A stretch of 64,000 nt of DNA from Bacteroidota bacterium (GCA_947452905.1 CANGEP010000007.1:44676-108675); one strand, 5' to 3'; shown: positions 30,517 through 39,260, counted from the first letter of the stretch. The notes: generated from the sequence alone by a model not told the origin. Numbers and translations: made by a program.

Positions 30517-30963
30517 ATGAAATTACACAATTTACAACCTGCAGCAGGTTCGGTACACAAAGCAATCAGAATTGGTAGAGGTGAAGCATCTGGTAAAGGT
30601 GGTACATCTACAAAAGGTAATAAAGGGGGCCAGTCACGTGCTGGTTACAAAAGCAAAATGGCACACGAAGGTGGTCAGATGCCTATTCAACGTCGCGTTC
30701 CAAAACGTGGATTTAAAAATATCAACCGTGTTGAGTATGTAGTTTTCAATTTAGGTCAATTAGATCAATTAATTGAAAAGTACGGTTTTACAGAAATCAC
30801 TCCAGAGAATTTATACATGAACAGTTTAATAGCACGTACTGATTTAGTAAAAGTGTTAGCCAACGGCGAATTGAAAACAAAGATTAATTTCAGAGTAAAC
30901 GCAGCAAGTAAAAAAGCACAAGAAGCGATTATAGCAGCTGGCGGAACTATTGAAATTATCTAA
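30517..30963 (+). CDS. rplO: 50S ribosomal protein L15
   Basis: Late-assembly large-subunit protein. MKLHNLQPAAGSVHKAIRIGRG and the Gly-rich TSTKGNKGGQSRAGY stretch form the extended N terminus. The globular C terminus ends KAQEAIIAAGGTIEII. The length of 148 aa is normal. A 9-bp hairpin lies between its stop and secY. Confidence 0.99.
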   Translation: MKLHNLQPAAGSVHKAIRIGRGEASGKGGTSTKGNKGGQSRAGYKSKMAHEGGQMPIQRRVPKRGFKNINRVEYVVFNLGQLDQLIEKYGFTEITPENLYMNSLIARTDLVKVLANGELKTKINFRVNAASKKAQEAIIAAGGTIEII

Positions 30964-30977
30964 TTTTTATGTATATT

Positions 30978-30998
30978 GAGACAGCTAAAAGCTGTCTT
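30978..30998 (+). promoter_or_regulatory. Hairpin between rplO and secY
   Basis: GAGACAGCT pairs with AGCTGTCTT around AAA (9 bp, one G-U), 16 nt before the secY ATG. The bases after it (ATTAATTAAA) are not a T run, so it is more likely a processing or partial attenuation site than a full terminator. Confidence 0.4.
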
Positions 30999-31013
30999 AT
31001 TAATTAAACTCTG

Positions 31014-32360
31014 ATGAAAAAATTTATTGATAACATAAAGCATATCTGGGCAATCGATGAGCTTAAGAGTAAAATCTTAGTAACATTGGCTTTGGTATTA
31101 ACTTATCGTATAGGTGCGCAAATTACATTGCCTGGTATCAATCCATTAGCTATCGAAGCTGCTCAAAAAGCAGGTAAGAGCAATGGATTATTAGGTATTT
31201 TTGATATGTTCGCGGGAGGAGCTTTTTCTCAAGCTTCTATTTTAGCATTAGGTATTATGCCTTATATCTCTGCTTCCATCTTCATGCAATTGATGACTAT
31301 CTTAGTTCCTCAATTACAAAAAATTCAAAAAGAAGGGGAAAGTGGAAGAAATAAGATTAATCAATGGACAAGATATTTGACAGTGATCGTTACTGTTTTC
31401 CAAGCAGGGGCCTATGTTGCTTATTTAAATAGTCCTGGCTATGCGGATGCACTTATTCCTGCTTACAAACCATTTTTCTGGTTCTCAACTGTAGTTACTT
31501 TAACAGCAGGTACTTTATTTGTAATGTGGTTAGGGGAGAAAATTCAAGACAAAGGTTTAGGTAATGGTACTTCAATCATTATCATGGTGGGTATCTTAGG
31601 TCGTTTACCACAGTCACTTATTTTAGAATTCAGTTCTAAGAGCCAAAAAGGCGGCGGTGGTTTATTAATATTTTTAATTGAGGTAGCTATTTTAGTAACT
31701 ATTATCATGGGCTTAATCGTATTGGTGCAAGGTGTTCGTAAGATTCCTGTAACTTATGCTAAGCAAGTGATTGGTGGTGCTCAAGTAGGAGGTGCTCGCC
31801 AGTTCTTACCAGTTAAGGTAAATAGCGCGGGTGTAATGCCCATCATTTTTGCGCAAGCAATTATGTTCTTGCCTACTTTAGTTTCTTTTACTAATTTAGA
31901 TTCTGCCCAAGGTATTGTGAGAATTTTTAATGACCATAGTAATGTATGGTACATGATTATTTATTCAGTAATGGTAATTGGTTTTACCTTCTTATATACT
32001 GCCTTAATTTTTAATCCTAAGCAAATCTCTGAAGATTTAAAACGTAACAATGGTTTTGTTCCTGGTGTTAAACCTGGTCAACCAACTACCGATTATATTG
32101 GTGCGGTAATGGATAAAATTACTTTACCTGGTGCTATCTTATTAGCCTTAGTAGGTATTTTACCAGGCTTTGCTCAAAAATTAGGCGTTACGCAAGGCTT
32201 TAGTACTTTCTTTGGAGGAACTTCCTTATTAATTATGGTAGGCGTTGTGTTAGATACCTTACAACAAATCGAAACCTATTTATTAATGCGTCAATATGAT
32301 GGTTTAATGAATTCGGGACGTATTCAAGGTAGAACTCCCATGACTACTTCGACTTTATAA
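31014..32360 (+). CDS. secY: Protein translocase subunit SecY
   Basis: Central channel of the Sec translocon in the inner membrane. Ten membrane segments can be traced, the first near residue 20. The plug region GLLGIFDMFAGGAFSQASILALGIMPYISASI is typical. Conserved cytoplasmic loops follow (RKIPVTYAKQ, the ribosome and SecA site), then GFVPGVKPGQPTTDYI. The length of 448 aa is normal. It closes the ribosomal transcript: a strong terminator follows 23 nt after the stop, before map. Confidence 0.98.
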   Translation: MKKFIDNIKHIWAIDELKSKILVTLALVLTYRIGAQITLPGINPLAIEAAQKAGKSNGLLGIFDMFAGGAFSQASILALGIMPYISASIFMQLMTILVPQLQKIQKEGESGRNKINQWTRYLTVIVTVFQAGAYVAYLNSPGYADALIPAYKPFFWFSTVVTLTAGTLFVMWLGEKIQDKGLGNGTSIIIMVGILGRLPQSLILEFSSKSQKGGGGLLIFLIEVAILVTIIMGLIVLVQGVRKIPVTYAKQVIGGAQVGGARQFLPVKVNSAGVMPIIFAQAIMFLPTLVSFTNLDSAQGIVRIFNDHSNVWYMIIYSVMVIGFTFLYTALIFNPKQISEDLKRNNGFVPGVKPGQPTTDYIGAVMDKITLPGAILLALVGILPGFAQKLGVTQGFSTFFGGTSLLIMVGVVLDTLQQIETYLLMRQYDGLMNSGRIQGRTPMTTSTL

Positions 32361-32382
32361 TTTTAATAAAAGATTTATATTT

Positions 32383-32417
32383 ACAAACCTGTCCCAATAA
32401 GGCAGGTTTGTTTTTTT
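32383..32417 (+). terminator. Intrinsic terminator after secY
   Basis: ACAAACCTG (32383-32391) pairs with CAGGTTTGT (32403-32411) and runs into seven T. It ends the S10-spc transcript before map. Confidence 0.9.
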
Positions 32418-32435
32418 AGTATCAAATGTATTTTT

Positions 32436-33239
32436 ATGATGTTCACTAAAACTGAAGAGCAGGTTGGGTTAATGAAAGAGGCAGCTCTTTTAGTAAGTAA
32501 AACACTTACACAGGTAGCTTCTGTTTTAAAACCTGGTATGACTACTTTAGATATTGATCAATTGTGTATGCAATTTGCTAAAGATCATCAAGCAAAATTA
32601 TCTTTTCATAATTATCATGGTTATCCGCATCATATATGTGCATCTGTAAATGATGTAGTGGTTCATGGTTTTCCTAATAAAACTCCATTAAGAGAAGGGG
32701 ATATTGTCTCTATAGATTTTGGGGTAATTTTAAATGGATGGCATGGTGATCATGCCTATACTTTTATTTTAGGCGAAGCCGACCCAGCAGCCATAGCGCT
32801 TGTAAAAGTGACGAAAGAATCTTTATATAAAGGAATTGAAAAAGCCATCGTTAACAATCGAGTAGGTGATATTGGTTTTGCAATACAAGAACACACCGAA
32901 AAAAAACATGGTTATGGCGTAGTGAGAGAATTAGTAGGACATGGGCTAGGTATGGAATTGCACGAAGATCCACAAGTACCTAATTATGGTAAACGTGGTA
33001 CGGGTTTAAAAATGAAAGAAAATTTAGTATTAGCCATTGAGCCTATGATTAATATGGGCACTCACAAAGTATTTACAGATGATGATGGGTGGACGGTGAG
33101 AACACAAGATGGAAAACCTTCTGTTCATTTCGAGCATGATGTTTGTGTTAAAGCAGGTAAAGCATTAATATTATCCGACTTTTCAATTATTGAGGCTGCC
33201 GAAAAAGCCAATCATAATTTAAATAGCTCTTATTACTAG
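32436..33239 (+). CDS. map: Methionine aminopeptidase, type I
   Basis: Removes the initiator Met from nascent proteins. The five metal ligands are visible: the two Asp in SIDFGVILNGWHGDHAYTF, His in GHGLGMELHE, Glu in LAIEPMIN and Glu in SVHFEHDVCV. The start may be 32436 or the adjacent Met 32439. The length of 267 aa is normal and there is no N-terminal zinc-finger extension. In most relatives infA, rpmJ and the alpha operon follow map; here a flavoprotein gene does. Confidence 0.96.
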   Translation: MMFTKTEEQVGLMKEAALLVSKTLTQVASVLKPGMTTLDIDQLCMQFAKDHQAKLSFHNYHGYPHHICASVNDVVVHGFPNKTPLREGDIVSIDFGVILNGWHGDHAYTFILGEADPAAIALVKVTKESLYKGIEKAIVNNRVGDIGFAIQEHTEKKHGYGVVRELVGHGLGMELHEDPQVPNYGKRGTGLKMKENLVLAIEPMINMGTHKVFTDDDGWTVRTQDGKPSVHFEHDVCVKAGKALILSDFSIIEAAEKANHNLNSSYY

Positions 33240-33279
33240 TAGCTAATTTTTAGGTATTAATTTTTTTTAATTGCATGGT

Positions 33280-34518
33280 ATGAGTACAAAAAAAATAGTC
33301 GTAGTAGGAGGTGGTGCTGCGGGATTTTTCTGTGCCATACAAATTGCAGAGTTGCATCCTGATTGGCAAATAACCATTCTTGAAAAATCCAATAAACTAT
33401 TATCAAAAGTTAAAGTAAGTGGGGGTGGTCGTTGTAATGTTACGCATGCTTGTCCTGATGTAGAGATGCTATTAAAAAAATATCCTCGCGGGTCAAGATT
33501 TTTAAAAAAAGCTTTTTATCAATTTGCCACCAAAAATACGATCGATTGGTTTTCCAAGAATGGAGTGAACTTGCATACTGAAAAAGATGGCCGTATGTTT
33601 CCAACCACCAATAATTCGGATACCATCATTGATTGCTTTTTAAGAAAAGTACATCAATATAAAATACAAGTGTTAACACAACATGAAGTAGTAGATATTA
33701 AAAAAGCAATAACTGCGAACCATAAAAATATTTTTACCATTTACTTACAAGGTCGAGAACATATGAATGCCGATGCTATTTGTTTAGCCACAGGCGGTAT
33801 GTTAAAATCCGATAAATTATCTTGGCTTACAAAGATGGGTCATACCATGGTGGAACCTGTACCTTCCTTATTTACTTTTAATACTACCGATAAAAAAATT
33901 ACCACACTCATGGGCGTGGCGGTGGATAAGGCGAGTATTCAGTGGCAAGGAATTAAAAATATAGAAGTTGGACCCTTGTTAATAACGCATTGGGGAATAA
34001 GTGGGCCTGCTGCCATAAAATTATCTGCTTGGTGTGCAAGAGAAATGGCCGAAGCAAATTATGAAGGTGCGATTATTATTAATTGGATACCTGAGTATAA
34101 TGAAGCAAGTTTAAAAATGGAGTGGATGAATTTTAGACAAGATTTGGGAAAAAGAAATATGGGATCTAAAAATCCATTTAATTTACCAGCTCGTTTATGG
34201 GACTATTTATTGCAAGAAGCCGCTATTGATTTACAAACTAAATGGGCCGATGTAAAAAGTGCACAGCAACATTTACTTATACAATTATTAACGAGATATA
34301 CTTTAACGATTAAAGGCAAGACTACTTTTAAAGAAGAATTTGTTACTTGTGGCGGGGTAGACCTTGCAGGTATTGACGCCTTAACGATGGAAAGTAAATT
34401 GGTTCCAGGACTCCATTTTGCAGGAGAAATGATGGATGTGGATGGCATTACCGGAGGCTTTAATTTTCAGCATGCCTGGACTTCGGGTTGGATTGCCGCA
34501 CAACATATGGGGTCTTAG
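33280..34518 (+). CDS. HI0933/BaiN-like NAD(P)/FAD-dependent oxidoreductase
   Basis: A flavoprotein of the HI0933 (YhiN/BaiN) family. The FAD-binding VVGGGAAGFFCAIQ is at residues about 8-21. The KVKVSGGGRCNVTH segment is the family signature near residue 47. The C-terminal half contains FKEEFVTCGGVDLAGID and FAGEMMDVDGITGGFNFQHAWTSG, both highly conserved. BaiN of gut Clostridia acts on bile acids, but most relatives have no known substrate, so the reaction is left open. I chose ATG 33280 over an in-frame TTG at 33271. 412 aa, normal length. Confidence 0.88.
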   Translation: MSTKKIVVVGGGAAGFFCAIQIAELHPDWQITILEKSNKLLSKVKVSGGGRCNVTHACPDVEMLLKKYPRGSRFLKKAFYQFATKNTIDWFSKNGVNLHTEKDGRMFPTTNNSDTIIDCFLRKVHQYKIQVLTQHEVVDIKKAITANHKNIFTIYLQGREHMNADAICLATGGMLKSDKLSWLTKMGHTMVEPVPSLFTFNTTDKKITTLMGVAVDKASIQWQGIKNIEVGPLLITHWGISGPAAIKLSAWCAREMAEANYEGAIIINWIPEYNEASLKMEWMNFRQDLGKRNMGSKNPFNLPARLWDYLLQEAAIDLQTKWADVKSAQQHLLIQLLTRYTLTIKGKTTFKEEFVTCGGVDLAGIDALTMESKLVPGLHFAGEMMDVDGITGGFNFQHAWTSGWIAAQHMGS

Positions 34519-34604
34519 TTTTTTACTATTGAAAATCAATAAGTTACTAAGCGGCTACTGCTAATTTTTTAATCTATTTTGGTCGTTTTTTTAGGCTATT
34601 TGCC

Positions 34605-34612
34605 TACCTTTG
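34605..34612 (+). promoter_or_regulatory. rpsA -7 promoter element
   Basis: TACCTTTG, exact, 29 nt before the rpsA start. It is followed by CCGTCCG, giving a 15-base identity (TACCTTTGCCGTCCG) with the rpsL promoter. A good -33 box at the usual spacing is not evident. Confidence 0.7.
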
Positions 34613-34641
34613 CCGTCCGGTTTAAAAACGCCGGTTTTATT

Positions 34642-36519
34642 ATGAAATTATTTTCAAAAACCCTAAACGCAGACGCACAGGAATTCGATGGCGCTACCGC
34701 TAGCGAAGCAACTGCGACAACAAAAGCACCTGAGGTTCAAACTGCTCATGATGATTTCGATTGGAGCGTTGACAAACGTAACGTAAGTCATTATGCTGAA
34801 GCAGAAAGAGTAAAGTATGACAAAGTGTATGATGACACTTTCGTTCAAATTTCTGACGGAGAAATTATGAATGGCTTAGTCGTTGCTTTAACAAAAACGG
34901 ATGTTGTTGTAAACATTGGTTTTAAAAGTGATGGTTTAGTTTCATTAAATGAATTCCGTGACACCAATGGTGTTAAGACTGGTGATACAGTTGAGGTAAT
35001 GGTGGTAGAAAAAGAAGACCGTGATGGTAATCTTCACTTAAGCCGTAAGTCTGCTCGTATTTTCCGTGCTTGGGAAAGAATTATGGAAGTACACAAAACT
35101 GGTGAAGTAGTTACTGGTTTAGTAACAAGTAAAACAAAAGGTGGTTTAATCGTTGATGTATTTGGTATGGAAACATTCTTACCAGGTTCTCAAATTGACG
35201 TTAAGCCTGTTACAGATTACGACCAATTCGTAGGTAAAACTATGGAGTTTAAAGTTGTTAAGATTAACGAAACAATTAAAAACGCGGTGGTATCTCATAA
35301 AGCATTAATCGAAAGTGATATTGAAGCACAACGTGCCGAGATCATGAGTAAATTAGAGAAAGGTCAAGTATTAGAAGGGGTGGTTAAAAACATCACTGAC
35401 TTTGGTGCATTCATGGACTTAGGTGGATTAGATGGTTTATTATACATCACTGATATTTCTTGGGGTAGAATTTCTCATCCAAGTGAAGTGGTTAAGATGG
35501 ATCAAAAAATCCAAGTGGTTGTGTTAGACTTTGATGATGACAAAAAACGTATCAGCTTAGGTTTAAAACAATTAACTCCACATCCATGGGATGTATTACC
35601 AGGCGACTTATCAGAAGGTAGCGTGGTAAAAGGGAAAGTAGTAAATATTGAAGATTACGGTGCGTTCTTAGAAATTCAACCAGGTGTTGAAGGTTTAGTG
35701 CACGTATCTGAAATCACATGGGCTAATACACCAATCAACGCTAAAGAGTTCTTCAAATTAGGAGATGAGCATGAAGCAAAAGTGGTTACTTTAGATAAAG
35801 ATGCACGTAAGATGAGCTTGAGCATTAAACAAATGACACAAGATCCTTGGAATGCAATCGACAATAAATTCCCAGAGAACAGCAAGCACAAAGGATTGGT
35901 TAAAAACATCACTCCATACGGTGTATTTGTTGAATTAGAATCTGGTATTGGTGGAATGATTCACATCAGCGATTTAAGCTGGTTAAAGCGTTTCAATCAT
36001 CCTTCTGAGTATGTGAAAGTAGGTGAGTCAATCGACATCATCATCTTAAACATCGACAAAGAAAATAGAAAATTACAATTAGGTCATAAGCAATTAGAAG
36101 AAGATCCTTGGAATGCATTAGAAGAAACTTTTGCCATTGGATCAATTCATGATGGTACTATTGTTCGCAAGGACGATAAAGGTGCTATTGTACAATTGCC
36201 TCATGGTTTAGAAGGGTTTGCGCCTAACCGTCACTTAGCAAAAGAAGATGGTAAACAAGTTCAAGCCGAAGAAACAGCGCAATTTATGGTGATCGAATTT
36301 GATCGTAATGAAAAGCGTATTGTAGTTTCTCATGCTAGAATTTGGGAACAAGCAATCACTGAAGAAAAAGAAGTAGCTAAGAAAGAAGCGAAAGCAGAAA
36401 CGGAGAAAACTAAGAAAGCCGTTAAAACTATTCAAGCTAAGGTGGAGAAATCTACTTTGGGTGATTTAGGTGCTTTAGCTGAAATTAAAGCTAAATTAGA
36501 CGAGAATAAAGAAGGGTAA
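34642..36519 (+). CDS. rpsA: 30S ribosomal protein S1
   Basis: Binds A/U-rich mRNA leaders and delivers them to the 30S subunit. This is important in a phylum that mostly lacks Shine-Dalgarno sites. Six S1 (OB-fold) repeats run from about residue 60 to 570. They include KNITDFGAFMDLGGLDGLLYI, VNIEDYGAFLEIQPGVEGLVH and KNITPYGVFVELESGIGGMIH; the last repeat (GSIHDGTIVRKDDKGAIV) is the most divergent. The tail is a Lys/Glu-rich coil (EEKEVAKKEAKAETEKTKK). I chose ATG 34642 because the upstream in-frame extension runs through the promoter. 625 aa, normal for the phylum. Confidence 0.97.
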   Translation: MKLFSKTLNADAQEFDGATASEATATTKAPEVQTAHDDFDWSVDKRNVSHYAEAERVKYDKVYDDTFVQISDGEIMNGLVVALTKTDVVVNIGFKSDGLVSLNEFRDTNGVKTGDTVEVMVVEKEDRDGNLHLSRKSARIFRAWERIMEVHKTGEVVTGLVTSKTKGGLIVDVFGMETFLPGSQIDVKPVTDYDQFVGKTMEFKVVKINETIKNAVVSHKALIESDIEAQRAEIMSKLEKGQVLEGVVKNITDFGAFMDLGGLDGLLYITDISWGRISHPSEVVKMDQKIQVVVLDFDDDKKRISLGLKQLTPHPWDVLPGDLSEGSVVKGKVVNIEDYGAFLEIQPGVEGLVHVSEITWANTPINAKEFFKLGDEHEAKVVTLDKDARKMSLSIKQMTQDPWNAIDNKFPENSKHKGLVKNITPYGVFVELESGIGGMIHISDLSWLKRFNHPSEYVKVGESIDIIILNIDKENRKLQLGHKQLEEDPWNALEETFAIGSIHDGTIVRKDDKGAIVQLPHGLEGFAPNRHLAKEDGKQVQAEETAQFMVIEFDRNEKRIVVSHARIWEQAITEEKEVAKKEAKAETEKTKKAVKTIQAKVEKSTLGDLGALAEIKAKLDENKEG

Positions 36520-36543
36520 TTTTACCTACTTCTTATAAACTTT

Positions 36544-36577
36544 AAGAGCCCTGCTATCCAGCGGGGCTCTTTTTTTT
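36544..36577 (+). terminator. Intrinsic terminator after rpsA
   Basis: AAGAGCCC with TGC/GC extension pairs with GGGGCTCTT, followed by eight T. Strong terminator 25 nt after the rpsA stop. Confidence 0.9.
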
Positions 36578-36691
36578 GGCTTAAACCCAGAATTTTACCT
36601 AAAATGCTGGTAGTCAAGCCTGATTTAGCTATTTCTTAACGTCAAAGGCTTTATTGGCAATCTTTTTCGGCCTAAATTGGGGATTATTAGT

Positions 36692-36699
36692 TAATTTTG
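36692..36699 (+). promoter_or_regulatory. bamD -7 promoter element
   Basis: TAATTTTG, exact TAnnTTTG, with only 9 nt between it and ATG 36709. The predicted 5' leader is only a few bases. Confidence 0.6.
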
Positions 36700-36708
36700 C
36701 CACCCTGT

Positions 36709-37506
36709 ATGAATAGAATAATTGTAGTCTTTTTGGTTATTGTAAGCCTGTCTTCTTGTACTTCAAAATTTCAAAAAGTTTTAAAGAATAAGGATACAGA
36801 CTTTAAGGTTAAGATGGCCGAAAAATACTTTGAAGCAAAGCAATACAGAAATGCACAACAGCTCTTTGAATCAGTAATCCCATTTGTAAAAGGAACTCCT
36901 CGTTATGAAGAGTTGTATTTGAAATTTGCTAATTCTTATTATTATGATAAGGATTATGAAAATGCAGAAAACTTATTTAAAACATTTGTTGAGTATTTTC
37001 CTAATAGTCCTAAAACAGAAGAAGTTGAATTTTTAAGAGCCTATACTTATTTCAAACGTTCTCCTAAACCAGAGTTAGATCAAACTACTACCAATAAAGC
37101 GATACAAGCAATGCAATCATTTATTGATGGTCATCCAACTAGCCCAAAGGTTAAAGAGGCAACCGAAGTAATTGATGCTTGCCGTGCTAAGTTAGAAGCT
37201 AAAGATTTTAAAACAGCAACCTTGTATTTTGATCTTGCACTATACCGTGCCGCTGCTATTTCTTATGGGTTATTATCTGATGGTTATCCCGATTCTAAAA
37301 GTGCCGACAAGTATAAATTGTTAACACTAAAATCCTACTATCAATTCGCGGAAAATAGTTTTGCCGAGAAGCAAAAAGAAAGATTCGAGAAAGTAGTTGA
37401 GGAGTACAATGATTTTGTAGATAGATTTAGCGACAGTCCTTTGTTGGGCGACGCCAAAAAAATAAAAAAACAAACCGATAATTTTTTAAATAATTTAAAG
37501 AAATGA
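36709..37506 (+). CDS. bamD: Outer membrane assembly lipoprotein BamD
   Basis: Essential BAM-complex partner that helps fold beta-barrel outer-membrane proteins. The lipobox LSSC puts the acylated Cys at residue 17, followed by TSKFQKVLKNKDTDFKVKMA. Five TPR-like helical hairpins follow (AKQYRNAQQLFESVIPFVKG, YYYDKDYENAENLFKTFVEYFPNS and others). The length of 265 aa is normal. I chose ATG 36709 because the in-frame TTG at 36697 lies in the -7 box. The stop overlaps the rpoZ start (ATGA), a pairing conserved in this phylum. Confidence 0.93.
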   Translation: MNRIIVVFLVIVSLSSCTSKFQKVLKNKDTDFKVKMAEKYFEAKQYRNAQQLFESVIPFVKGTPRYEELYLKFANSYYYDKDYENAENLFKTFVEYFPNSPKTEEVEFLRAYTYFKRSPKPELDQTTTNKAIQAMQSFIDGHPTSPKVKEATEVIDACRAKLEAKDFKTATLYFDLALYRAAAISYGLLSDGYPDSKSADKYKLLTLKSYYQFAENSFAEKQKERFEKVVEEYNDFVDRFSDSPLLGDAKKIKKQTDNFLNNLKK

Positions 37507-37847
37507 GTAAGCTAAGAAGACATATGGGTGCCAATACACCTGCTGTTGTAGAAACAAAAAGTTTGAAAGCTTTAAAAGCTAAAACTGGTAATCTTTATGA
37601 GTCTATCTCTATTATTGCTAAAAGAGCTAATCAAATTAATATCTCTATCAGAGAAGAGTTACATAGTAAGTTAGAAGAGTTTGCTAGCCATACTGATAGC
37701 TTAGAGGAAATCCATGAGAACAAAGAGCAAATCGAAATCTCAAAAGCCTATGAGCGTATGCCTAATCCAGCTATTTTAGCCACTGCTGAATTTATCGACG
37801 ATAAGATTTATCATCGTAAGAACGAAGACGCAGATTTATTCCGCTAG
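37503..37847 (+). CDS. rpoZ: RNA polymerase omega subunit (RpoZ/Rpb6 family)
   Basis: Small subunit that chaperones beta-prime in RNA polymerase. The core TGNLYESISIIAKRANQINISIREEL matches the omega/Rpb6 helix pair (the NxxE and R-A-xQ pattern), and AYERMPNPAILATAEFID is the extended C terminus seen in Bacteroidota. The length of 114 aa is usual there. It overlaps bamD by 4 nt. In many relatives coaBC follows directly; here a terminator does. Confidence 0.85.
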   Translation: MSKLRRHMGANTPAVVETKSLKALKAKTGNLYESISIIAKRANQINISIREELHSKLEEFASHTDSLEEIHENKEQIEISKAYERMPNPAILATAEFIDDKIYHRKNEDADLFR

Positions 37848-37864
37848 TAGCGCTTACCTAAAGT

Positions 37865-37902
37865 AAAAACGTCCTGAAATTATATGATATCAGGACGTTT
37901 TT
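37865..37902 (+). terminator. Intrinsic terminator after rpoZ
   Basis: AAAAACGTCCTGA (37865-37877) pairs perfectly with 37890-37902 (13 bp), which ends in five T. It sits where coaBC is often found in relatives. Confidence 0.88.
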
Positions 37903-37930
37903 GTATTTTAGAGAACCTATAATTTATATT

Positions 37931-38854
37931 ATGTCACCCAAGTATACTCTTACCTTATTGCTATCACTCTTACTGGGTTTATCTAGTTTTGCTCAAGAGT
38001 TAGCCGCTACTGTAAGTATTCAAAGTGCTAAGGTAGATAACCAGGTAGATCCCAAAACTTTTACTCAATTGCAAACTCAATTAAAAGATTTTGTGAATCA
38101 AAGAAAGTGGACAAGTGATGCATTTGGAACAGAAGAAAAAATTGATTGTAGTTTTTACATTACTATCGAGTCGGTTATTTCTGCTAATGTTTATGATGCT
38201 AAATTAAGTGTAGTATCCAATCGTCCTGTTCATGGCGCTAATTATACAACTCCTGTATTAAATATGCAGGACGCTAATTTTACATTCAAATATCAACTTT
38301 CACAACCTATTGAATTTAATGAAAATAGGGTACAAGGTGCCGATCCTTTGGAGGCTAATTTAACGGCCACCTTGGCTTATTATATAAATATTATTTTAGG
38401 ATTAGATTACGATTCTTTTGCACCAAAAGCGGGTGCTCCTTATTTTGCAAAGGCACTTAATATTGTATATAATGCCCCTGAAAATTCTAGTATTGTAGGT
38501 TGGAAATCCTTTGATGGTCAGAGAAACAGATATATACTAATTGATAATTTTACCAAATCAGGAATGGATAAAATACATGACATTTTATTCAGTTATTATC
38601 GTGAAGGATTGGATCAATTAGTTGAAAAACCAGATCAGGCGAAAACGAATATTTTGAATGCATTAATTAGTATGCAAGAAATACAGGAAAGTAATACAAA
38701 TTCAATGGCTGTGCCTATTTTAATGCAGGGAAAATTTACTGAAATAAGTGGCTTGTTTGAAAAAGCGGATAAAGCCACCAGAAAACAATTATTAGCTACC
38801 TTAGCCGTCATTGATTTGGCCAATTTAAACAAGTATAAAGATAAACTAGAATGA
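37931..38854 (+). CDS. porD: PorD-like protein (DUF4835), type IX secretion associated
   Basis: Periplasmic protein of the DUF4835/PorD family, associated with type IX secretion and gliding in Bacteroidota. The signal peptide is residues 1-21 (LLLSLLLGLSSFAQ). Family segments are the CSFYITIES strand, PVHGANYTTPVLNMQD, EANLTATLAYYINIILGLDYDSFAP and GWKSFDGQRNRYILIDN. I chose ATG 37931 because an in-frame TTG upstream falls in the terminator. That gives 307 aa, normal. It overlaps the DUF4296 gene by 4 nt. Other T9SS genes are not in the window, so a complete system is not shown here. Confidence 0.85.
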   Translation: MSPKYTLTLLLSLLLGLSSFAQELAATVSIQSAKVDNQVDPKTFTQLQTQLKDFVNQRKWTSDAFGTEEKIDCSFYITIESVISANVYDAKLSVVSNRPVHGANYTTPVLNMQDANFTFKYQLSQPIEFNENRVQGADPLEANLTATLAYYINIILGLDYDSFAPKAGAPYFAKALNIVYNAPENSSIVGWKSFDGQRNRYILIDNFTKSGMDKIHDILFSYYREGLDQLVEKPDQAKTNILNALISMQEIQESNTNSMAVPILMQGKFTEISGLFEKADKATRKQLLATLAVIDLANLNKYKDKLE

Positions 38855-39198
38855 GAAAGCTGTTGCTTTTTATGGGCATAGCAATAGGAGTAATTGCTTG
38901 TAGTGCTAATCAAACACCTAAGGACCTGGTACCTTTAAAAACTATGCAAATAGTGGTTTGGCAATTAATGAAGGCCGACGAAGTGTACACTCGTGTCTCA
39001 CCCTTAGATAGCACCTGGAAGAAAGACCGAAAAAACGTTCAATTTTATCAACAAATATTTGATTACAACAAAGTGGACAGAGTTCAATTTTATAAAACCA
39101 TCGATTATCTAGAACGACATCCAATAGAATTTAAAGAGTTATTGGATTCCGTGAATGAACTTTCGAAAAGAGAAAAAAATGAAACAATAATCCACTAA
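38851..39198 (+). CDS. DUF4296-type small lipoprotein
   Basis: A 115-aa lipoprotein. The signal peptide ends with a lipobox giving Cys17 (IGVIACSAN). The mature part, LKTMQIVVWQLMKADEVY...FYQQIFDYNKVDRVQFYKTIDYLERHP, is an all-helical domain typical of DUF4296. The function of this family is unknown to me. The ATGA overlap with porD shows translational coupling and suggests a shared envelope role. Confidence 0.8.
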   Translation: MRKLLLFMGIAIGVIACSANQTPKDLVPLKTMQIVVWQLMKADEVYTRVSPLDSTWKKDRKNVQFYQQIFDYNKVDRVQFYKTIDYLERHPIEFKELLDSVNELSKREKNETIIH

Positions 39199-39224
39199 TC
39201 TTACACTTAGTGGGCAAACAATTT

Positions 39225-39232
39225 TATTTTTG
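39225..39232 (+). promoter_or_regulatory. -7 promoter element of the peroxiredoxin gene
   Basis: TATTTTTG, exact TAnnTTTG, 28 nt before the ATG. Confidence 0.5.
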
Positions 39233-39260
39233 AATATACCTAAAAATTAAAAATACAAAT

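Noticed and set aside
34579..34641. Longer rpsA start at an upstream TTG
   Set aside because: The extension translates the promoter box TACCTTTG and the GC-rich discriminator; the Met at 34642 fits the family.
36697..36708. TTG start of bamD
   Set aside because: It overlaps the -7 box TAATTTTG; ATG 36709 gives a proper lipoprotein signal peptide.
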